DNA from: Nocardioides terrigena
GTDB lineage: Bacteria > Actinomycetota > Actinomycetes > Propionibacteriales > Nocardioidaceae
NCBI RefSeq assembly: GCF_003047265.1
Contig: NZ_PZYY01000006.1
Span: 248,001 to 312,000, forward strand
Direction of reading: 5' to 3'
Length of the DNA stretch: 64,000 bases
Part shown: piece after piece, positions 58,234 through 64,000 of the stretch
Layout: each line of letters starts with the position of its first letter
Numbering within the stretch: position 1 is the first letter of the stretch
Notes under the pieces: generated by a model
The model's database searches: none
The model's input: only the letters and a program-made list of their open reading frames with translations
What the model was told of the DNA's origin: nothing
Program-made: the position numbers and the translations under genes

Positions 58234-59357
58234 ATGAAGCGGCGGCATCTACGACGAGGACCACGAGTCATTCCGAGGGTTCGTCAAGGAGTTCCTGGAC
58301 CGGTCCGTGGTGCCGCATGTCGAGCAGTACGCCATCGACAAGGCGCTGCCGCGGGAGTTCTGGCTCGAGGCCGCCAAGCAGGGCTTCCTCGGCCTGGAGA
58401 TCCCGAGCAGTACGGCGGCGCCGAGGCCGGCGACTACCGGTTCAACGCCGTCATGGCCGAGGAGCTCTCCAAGGTCAACGCCGCGCTCTCCTCCCGTGTC
58501 GGCATCCACGCCGACATCGTCGCGCCGTACGTCGTGGAGCTGACCACCGAGGAACAGCGCCAGCGATGGCTGCCCGGCGTGGCCAGTGGCGAGCTGCTGC
58601 TGGCGATTGGCATGACCGAGCCGTCCGGGGGCTCCGACCTCGCCGCGCTGCGCAGCGCCGCGGGGTGATCAACGGCTCCAAGACCTTCATCACCAACGGC
58701 TACTCCGCCGACATCGTCGTGACCGCCGTGCGTACCTCGCCGGAGAGGAAGGCCAAGGGCATCACGCTCTTCGCGATCCCGACCGACGCCGAGGGTCACG
58801 GTCGCGGGCGCAAACTCGACAAGGTCGGTCAGCACGAGTCCGACACCGCCGAGAGGTTCTTCGAGGGCGTGCGCGTCACCGACGACGACATCGTCGGCGA
58901 GCTCGACAACGGCTTCATCCACATGATGCAGAACCTCCCGCAGGAGCGGCTCGGCTGCGCGATCTCCAACCTCGCGCACGTCAAGCAGATCCTCGGCGAG
59001 ACCATCGCCTACACGATCGACCGCAAGGCCGTCGGTGCCAGCATCGGCTCCTTCCAGCACAACAAGTTCCTCCTCGCGGGGCTGGTCACCCAGATCGAGG
59101 TCACCCAGGCCTACGTCGACCAGTGCGTCATCGCGCACACCAAGAAGGAGCTCACCCCCGTCGACGCCGCGAAGGCCAAGTGGTGGACCTCGCAGGTTGC
59201 AGAACGAAGTGCTCGACCACTGCGTCCAGCCGCACGGTGGCTACGGCTTCATGAACGAGCACCGCGTCGGGCCTGGCGCGATGCCCGCGTTTCGAAGATC
59301 TGGGCCGGCTCCAACAAGATCATGAAGGAGCTCATCGGCCGCGACCTCGGCCTGTGA
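58234..59357 (+). pseudogene. Acyl-CoA dehydrogenase, multiply frameshifted
   Basis: Pieces of one acyl-CoA dehydrogenase in several frames. After ATG AAG CGG an extra base moves the frame to GIYDEDHESFRGFVKEF. Near 58401 a missing base shifts EIP to EQYGGAEAGDYRFN. Near 58664 a deletion joins LAALRSAA to VINGSKTFITNG. Shifts near 59193 and 59265 split QNEVLDHCVQPHGGYGFMNE and AWRDARVSKIWAGSNKIMKE. At least five lesions, so no full protein is made. It follows a ligase gene, so it once completed a fatty acid unit. Confidence 0.85.
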
Positions 59358-59702
59358 CGTCATGCAACGTGCGGTCGCTGACGTCCATGCTCGAGGATTG
59401 GTGATGCTCAGACCGTCGCCCTCTGATCGGGGGAGTTTCGTCCTTGAGGAGCGCCATGGTGATCTTGGACCGTGCTCACTGCTCTGGGAGCAGGCATTTC
59501 AGGTCGTCGTCGGCCAGAATCGACCCAAGACGGTGGGCGATGGTCGTGCGCAGCGCACTCACGTCTGGATGGGATGTGCCTGGCGACAGGGTGGTCCGCG
59601 ACGGCTGGAAGTGACGACGATTCGTCTGCGGTCCACCTGGGTTCGGAGGTCCAAGCACTCCTCAGGTGCGCCGTTCGCTGCAACGGTAACGGCGCACCGG
59701 CA
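59358..59702. other. Intergenic region between convergent genes
   Basis: About 345 bp with no recognised gene or clear terminator. Confidence 0.35.
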
Positions 59703-61247
59703 TCATCCCTTCGCGATGAGCTGGGCGGCCCGTTCGCCGATGACGACCGATGGCGCGTGGGTGTGGCCGCGGATGATCTCAGGCATCACCGAGGCGTCCG
59801 CGACGCGGAGGCAGTGGACGCCTCGAACGCGGAGCTCGGGGTCGACGACGGAGGCGTCGTCGAGCCCCATCCGGGCGGTCGATGTCGGGTGGTAGAGCGT
59901 GTGTGACGTCTGCTCCAGGGCCGCGAGCAGGAGGTCTTCGCGCGACAACTTCTCGCCACCCATCGGTGCGATGTATGCGCCGGTGGCGAACTTCTTGATG
60001 GCAGGGGTGCTGAGGATGTCCAGGGTCATGTCGAGGCCACGCAGCATCGTTGCCCGGTCGCTACCTTCGGGGTCCGAGAGATAGTGGGGCTCGATGATGG
60101 GCTTGGCCAGGGGGTCGGCGGTCGAGAGCCGGATCTCACCTCGGCTCTCCGGCCGGAGGAGGATCGGTCCTGCGGAGAGGCCGTCAGCCGGGATCCCGTT
60201 GAGACCCTCCTCGACGTACGCGACCGGCGCGAAGAGGATCTCGACATCCGGCAGGGCCAGCGAGGGGTCTGTGCGGACGAACCCGTACGCCTCGGCGATG
60301 TTTGACGTCAGCATGCCCCGACGCTTCAGCAGGAAGCGGATCAGTTGGGAGACGCCGGTGGCGTCCTTCAGCGTCTCGCCGTCGACGCCGATGGCGAAGA
60401 GACTGACCAGGTGGTCACGCATGTTGGCGCCGACCTCCGATGATGCAGCCAAGACGTCGATGCCGAGGCGGCGCAGCTGCTCGGGATCGCCGATGCCCGA
60501 CAACATGAGCAGCTGGGGGGTGTTGACCGCGCCGCCACACAGGATGACCTCGCGCGAGGCGTGTGCGGTGAGGAGAGAGCCGTCCTTCGCCCTGTAGTCC
60601 ACGCCTGTGGCCGTACGCCCCGCGAACACCACGCGAGTGGCGTGGCATTCGGTGCGGATGGTGAGGTTCTCGCGCTTCTTGCGGATAGGCGTGAGGTAGG
60701 CCCGCGCCGAGCTGTGTCTAGTGCCGTTGGACTGCGTCACCCGGGTGCGGGTGAAACCGTTCGGCTCCTCACCGTTGGGGGTCTCCACCTGGTACCCCGC
60801 CTGTTGGACGGCGTCGAGGAAGGCGCTGGTCATCTCGCGCGGGTCGCGCTGCTCCTGCACGCTCACGTGAGTGGAGGCGAAGGTGGAGGCCAGCGCCCGG
60901 TGACTCCACTGGGGACCTGCCAGCTCAGCCCAGGTGTCGTAGTCCGCGGCGAAGCCCGGCACCCACATCATCGCGTTCATGGCCGACGAGCCGCCGAGCA
61001 CTTTGCCACGGGGCCAGTAGATGGTTCGGCCGCCGAGCCCCTGCTGCGGTGTCGTCTCGTAGTTCCAGTCGTAGTTGGACTTGAAGAGCTCGGAGAATGC
61101 CGCCGGGATGGCGATGTTGGGGCTCTTGGCCTCGCCTCCGGCTTCCAGGAGGAGCACGCGGACGGAGGGGTTCGCCGAGAGCCGGTTGGCCAAGGGAGAG
61201 CCGGCGGAACCGGCGCCGACGATGACGTAGTCGAAGTTGTCAGTCAT
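59703..61247 (-). CDS. GMC family FAD-dependent alcohol oxidoreductase
   Basis: A 514-residue glucose-methanol-choline oxidoreductase. YVIVGAGSAGSPLANRLS binds FAD, GGRTIYWPRGKVLGGSSAMN is GMC signature 1, and GGAVNTPQLLMLSGIG is signature 2. The active-site His pair is in TLYHPTSTARMG and RGHTHAPSVVIGERAA. It resembles choline dehydrogenase/AlkJ-like alcohol dehydrogenases. It lies 30 bases behind the aldehyde dehydrogenase gene, so the pair would convert a (fatty) alcohol to acid. Confidence 0.92.
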   Translation of the reverse strand: MTDNFDYVIVGAGSAGSPLANRLSANPSVRVLLLEAGGEAKSPNIAIPAAFSELFKSNYDWNYETTPQQGLGGRTIYWPRGKVLGGSSAMNAMMWVPGFAADYDTWAELAGPQWSHRALASTFASTHVSVQEQRDPREMTSAFLDAVQQAGYQVETPNGEEPNGFTRTRVTQSNGTRHSSARAYLTPIRKKRENLTIRTECHATRVVFAGRTATGVDYRAKDGSLLTAHASREVILCGGAVNTPQLLMLSGIGDPEQLRRLGIDVLAASSEVGANMRDHLVSLFAIGVDGETLKDATGVSQLIRFLLKRRGMLTSNIAEAYGFVRTDPSLALPDVEILFAPVAYVEEGLNGIPADGLSAGPILLRPESRGEIRLSTADPLAKPIIEPHYLSDPEGSDRATMLRGLDMTLDILSTPAIKKFATGAYIAPMGGEKLSREDLLLAALEQTSHTLYHPTSTARMGLDDASVVDPELRVRGVHCLRVADASVMPEIIRGHTHAPSVVIGERAAQLIAKG

Positions 61248-61277
61248 GAGAGTGTCCGTTCGTTGGTGGAGGGCTGA

Positions 61278-62999
61278 TCAGGCGCGGAAGGCCGAGGCGA
61301 AGATGCTCGGCAGCTTGGCCCAGGAGGGACCGCTCGCGTACCCGCTGAGCTTGCGTCCGGTGCTGGCGGCGCTGCGAGCGGTGACGAACCACGGCGGCTT
61401 CGGGAACAGCGCCATCTCGCCGTTGAGCACCGACCGCGGGAACGGACGGAACGGCCCGGTCACGACAGTCCGCTCGGAGTGAGCCATCAGCAGGGCGTTG
61501 TGCACGATTCCGATGCCACTCTGGGCGTCATCGAGGGTGTGCCCCGGGAAAGCGCCCCACGTCGCGGTGGGGGCGAGGAAGGCGAGTCCGGTCCACGTGT
61601 TGATGGCAATCCCTCCGTAGTCCAGCCGGGAGACCGCCTCGTCAAAGGCCGCGCCGAGATTGCGACGCTCGGCAGGTGCGATGAGGATGTTGGCGCTCAG
61701 CGTCCCGGCCAGCTCATGGTTGACGTACTCGATCGCACGGTCGAGCAAGCCGCGGGCGCCGCCGCCGTCCAGCTCCACCAGCCCCAGGACCGGAGCGAAG
61801 TACTCGGTGCGCATGAGCGGGCATACTTCGTCCGGCTGGACCTGGATGAGCAGCCGGTCGCCGTCCGAAAAGGTCTCTGCCCCCGAGTGGGCACGTGCCG
61901 CGTCTTTCAGCCGCTGGTCGCTGCCCGGGTACCAAGGGGCGCGCGACGGTACCCGAGTCAGGGCCGCGCGAAGTTCGCGCACGAACTCCTCACGCTGGGG
62001 CCAGGCGGCGTCGATCACGATCATCTGTGCCGCGCAGCAGTTGTGGCCGGCGTTGTGGAGCCGCATCGAGACGATGTTCTCCGCTTGGAATCGCAGGTCG
62101 GCCGGGGTCCACTCGCCGGGCACGACAATGACGGGCGAGACCCCGCCGAGCTCACTGGTGATCGGCTTGTTGAGCACGGGGCGCCCCTCCCGGCGCCGCG
62201 TGGCCGAGTCCTTCCCGCGTCCCCACACGATGGCGTCGTGCGTCTCGACGCTGCCAGTGATGTGGACATGAGATATGCCGTCGTGGTTGCACAGATAGGC
62301 GCCTTCGGTCGCGCCACCCTGAACCACACGCAGGAGGTCGGCCTCGATGAGAGGCGCGAGTGCGTGTCGGTAGACCGTCAACAGGTTGGCGAACGTGGGA
62401 TTGATTTTGAGGATGGTCGCGCGGTGGTGGACGACCAGCTCGGTCAGCACGTCGAGTGGGCCGATGGAGGTGATGTTGCCCGCGCCCAGGACAAGCCCTA
62501 CCCCTCCGGACACACCGGTTCGACTGGCATCAGCGCCGGAGTCGGTGCGCACGTCGGCTTCGCTCACGCCAGGCAGCGTCCACACCTCGGCGGAGAAGCC
62601 GTGAAACAGCAACGCCTCGCGAGAGTCGAGCGGAAGCACCCGCCAGGCCAGCCGGCCGCCCGGTGCCTTCTTAGGGGTGATCGAACCGATGGGGGACACG
62701 CCGCCCGCCAAGGTGGCGAGGGAATGGGCAACGGTGCCGAACCCGGCCAGCGTCGCGTACGGCCCGCTCAACCACTCCTCGCCCGCGAGAGCGGACTTGG
62801 GGTCGAGGCCCTTGATGTCGAGAGCGGTGCGGGTCCAACGCTCAGCCACCCGAGCGACGGAGTCGTGGGTGCGAGCGATGAGTTCTCCACGTTCCCCGAG
62901 GCTCATCGCGGCCCACGCCTTCGCGCCGGTGGACAACCGTTCGATGGCGGCGTCGAACCCGCTGACGTCAACGGGCGGTGCCGGGGTGACAAGCGACAT
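61278..62999 (-). CDS. Large aldehyde dehydrogenase family protein
   Basis: A 573-residue aldehyde dehydrogenase from ATG 62999 behind AAGGAG. VSGGVGLVLGAGNITSIGPL is the cofactor loop, HVHITGSVETHDAIVWG the Rossmann turn, TSELGGVSPVIVVPG the general-base Glu, and NAGHNCCAAQMIVID the catalytic Cys (a CC pair). It is about 70-100 residues longer than classic members, with an extended N-terminus. With the GMC gene it forms an alcohol-to-acid unit divergent from the ferredoxin-P450 genes. Confidence 0.88.
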   Translation of the reverse strand: MSLVTPAPPVDVSGFDAAIERLSTGAKAWAAMSLGERGELIARTHDSVARVAERWTRTALDIKGLDPKSALAGEEWLSGPYATLAGFGTVAHSLATLAGGVSPIGSITPKKAPGGRLAWRVLPLDSREALLFHGFSAEVWTLPGVSEADVRTDSGADASRTGVSGGVGLVLGAGNITSIGPLDVLTELVVHHRATILKINPTFANLLTVYRHALAPLIEADLLRVVQGGATEGAYLCNHDGISHVHITGSVETHDAIVWGRGKDSATRRREGRPVLNKPITSELGGVSPVIVVPGEWTPADLRFQAENIVSMRLHNAGHNCCAAQMIVIDAAWPQREEFVRELRAALTRVPSRAPWYPGSDQRLKDAARAHSGAETFSDGDRLLIQVQPDEVCPLMRTEYFAPVLGLVELDGGGARGLLDRAIEYVNHELAGTLSANILIAPAERRNLGAAFDEAVSRLDYGGIAINTWTGLAFLAPTATWGAFPGHTLDDAQSGIGIVHNALLMAHSERTVVTGPFRPFPRSVLNGEMALFPKPPWFVTARSAASTGRKLSGYASGPSWAKLPSIFASAFRA

Positions 63000-63409
63000 C
63001 GTCTCTCCTTCTCGAGGTACACGGTCGTGCGTGATCACTAAAGGATGTGGCGTTCGGCACACGCGGCCCTAGAGGCCTAGAGCCAGAAATAGCGAATGCG
63101 ACTGTGCAGGGTTCCAAAGCGGCAGGGCGTGGCTCGTGGGTCGAAGGATGTCGATGGATCGCTGTCCTTCGATGAGGCCGTCGCCGTGTCACGCCGGACG
63201 TACAGCGCTGCTTGAGAAAAAGCGCTCCAGGCTCATCGCCCCCGCCTGGTTGCCGTGGGACGGCAGTTGGCTCGCTCGACAAAGTCGTGGCGCATATCTG
63301 GCGTCCCTGCATAAGACGGCGGTGGTGCTCGTCACGTTGACTCCGACTATCAGCACGAACAGCCCGCCGCGTCCCACGCGCGCAGCACCCCTTGCGAAAG
63401 GAACGAGAA
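63000..63409. other. Divergent promoter region
   Basis: About 410 bp between the aldehyde dehydrogenase and ferredoxin starts. No gene seen; it should hold promoters for both directions. No clear palindrome stood out. Confidence 0.4.
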
Positions 63410-63730
63410 ATGCCCACCGTCACCTTTGTCGAGCACGACGGCACTCCTCACACGATCGACTTCGTCGAGGGCCAATCGATGATGGAAGCCGCCACGAACA
63501 ACGCTGTTCCTGGCATCGAGGGCGACTGCGGTGGCGAGGCCGCGTGTGGCACCTGCCACATCATCATCACCGACGACTGGATCTCGACGACCGGAACGCG
63601 CAGCGATCGTGAGAGCCAGATGATCGAGATGTCGCCCGAGTGTCAGGCCAACTCTCGTCTGGCTTGTCAGCTGGTCGCCTCCAAAGCCATGGACGGGCTG
63701 AAGGTCCGCCTTCCCGAGTTCCAGATGTGA
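63410..63730 (+). CDS. [2Fe-2S] ferredoxin
   Basis: A 106-residue adrenodoxin/putidaredoxin-type ferredoxin from ATG 63410 behind AAAGGA. Cluster ligands are in GDCGGEAACGTCHIIITD (C-x5-C-x2-C) and the last in SRLACQLV. It opens PTVTFVEHDGTPHTIDFVEG. It lies 37 bases before a P450 gene and most likely passes electrons to it. A ferredoxin reductase gene is not intact in this window. Confidence 0.94.
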   Translation: MPTVTFVEHDGTPHTIDFVEGQSMMEAATNNAVPGIEGDCGGEAACGTCHIIITDDWISTTGTRSDRESQMIEMSPECQANSRLACQLVASKAMDGLKVRLPEFQM

Positions 63731-63767
63731 TCCACGGACGACACACACCTCACGATAGGCGGACGAG

Positions 63768-64000
63768 ATGAAGACGAAGAAGAACGTGCTCGAGCGCGCG
63801 ATGGTCTCGGTGCAGACCAAGGTCCAGGCAACGGTGCCTGCCGAGCGGCAAGTCCAGGCCGCGCACATGGCCAAGAAGGCACAGCGTCTCGCCGGCAAGG
63901 GCAAGCCGCTCGTGCTCACCGAACGACCGATCCCGGACGCGGCGGACGTGCCGCTCGCCGAGCTTGATGTCAGCAATCCCTTCCTGTTCCGGCAAGGGAA
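63768..64000 (+). CDS. Cytochrome P450 (CYP153-like), N-terminal part
   Basis: The first 77 codons of a gene cut by the window end. An unusual basic leader (MKTKKNVLERAMVSVQTKVQ, then AAHMAKKAQRLAG) is followed by PIPDAADVPLAELDVSNPFL and FRQGK, the DVSNPxLF pattern that opens CYP153 alkane hydroxylases. The heme region is outside the window, so the assignment rests on the N-terminus and on the ferredoxin and alcohol/aldehyde oxidation genes beside it. Confidence 0.6.
   Translation, partial: MKTKKNVLERAMVSVQTKVQATVPAERQVQAAHMAKKAQRLAGKGKPLVLTERPIPDAADVPLAELDVSNPFLFRQG

Noticed and set aside
1..64000. CRISPR arrays, tRNA or rRNA genes, prophage
   Set aside because: No regularly spaced repeats, no cloverleaf or rRNA-like sequence and no phage genes were recognised on reading.

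Overview
The window is high-GC DNA with strongly G/C-ending codons, GGAGG-type ribosome sites, many GTG (and a few TTG) starts and many ATGA/GTGA stop-start overlaps. Together with actinobacterial families (a TIGR03085-type protein, MMPL transporters, PucR and GAF/Fis regulators without sigma-54 contact motifs) this points to an actinomycete, perhaps of the Nocardioides type. The genus is inferred from gene content only. No rRNA, tRNA or CRISPR array was seen.

Positions 1-6146 hold stress and detoxification genes. Two paralogous, divergent HxlR-DoxX loci occur, one linked to a luciferase-domain protein and a VOC dioxygenase-like protein and the other to a peroxiredoxin. Both have TACT-N7-AGTA-like operators. 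Between them lie a TIGR03085-type protein and a TetR-thioesterase pair. Positions 6143-14668 are an efflux and regulator block: MarR with a DHA2 transporter, a TetR, a small membrane protein, a GbsR-like protein, TetR with MMPL, and a MarR. An IS110-family element (about 14.7-16.2 kb) and a truncated MarR gene close this block.

Positions 16680-30070 form catabolic module 1: MetX-like hydrolase, Baeyer-Villiger monooxygenase (BVMO), acyl-CoA ligase, SMP-30 lactonase, alcohol and aldehyde dehydrogenases, crotonase, a two-gene acyl-CoA dehydrogenase, and an AcoR/MimR-like regulator. Three GTCTC-N5-GAGAC palindromes tie the regulator to the BVMO/hydrolase promoter. A cupin and a Dabb protein follow. 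Positions 31897-42559 hold a LysR gene divergent from a ten-gene, tightly coupled acyl-CoA operon (two CaiB CoA-transferases, two dehydrogenases, crotonase-like, SDR, thiolase, MaoC, HpcH-type lyase, mesaconyl-CoA hydratase-like). Positions 43204-52316 are module 2: a second AcoR/MimR-like regulator with an alcohol dehydrogenase, divergent from esterase, BVMO, aldehyde dehydrogenase, SDR and MaoC.

Positions 52317-64000 mix a PucR regulator, an intact fatty acyl-CoA ligase, and two decayed genes (ferredoxin reductase with two in-frame amber codons and a frameshift; acyl-CoA dehydrogenase with several frameshifts). They end with a fatty-alcohol oxidation set (GMC alcohol oxidase/dehydrogenase and a large aldehyde dehydrogenase) divergent from a [2Fe-2S] ferredoxin and the start of a P450 that looks like the CYP153 type.

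Taken together, the catabolic genes suggest oxidation of alkanols and ketones. Alcohol to ketone, then BVMO ester or lactone, hydrolysis, and oxidation to (di)carboxylate would be followed by CoA activation and beta-oxidation. The central operon would finish methyl-branched dicarboxylyl-CoA through a citramalyl-CoA-type cleavage to pyruvate and acetyl-CoA. That pathway is inference. A near-identical 142-bp inverted repeat (30225-30365 and 50592-50733), carrying the end of an aldehyde dehydrogenase gene, brackets a 20-kb segment and marks a past rearrangement.
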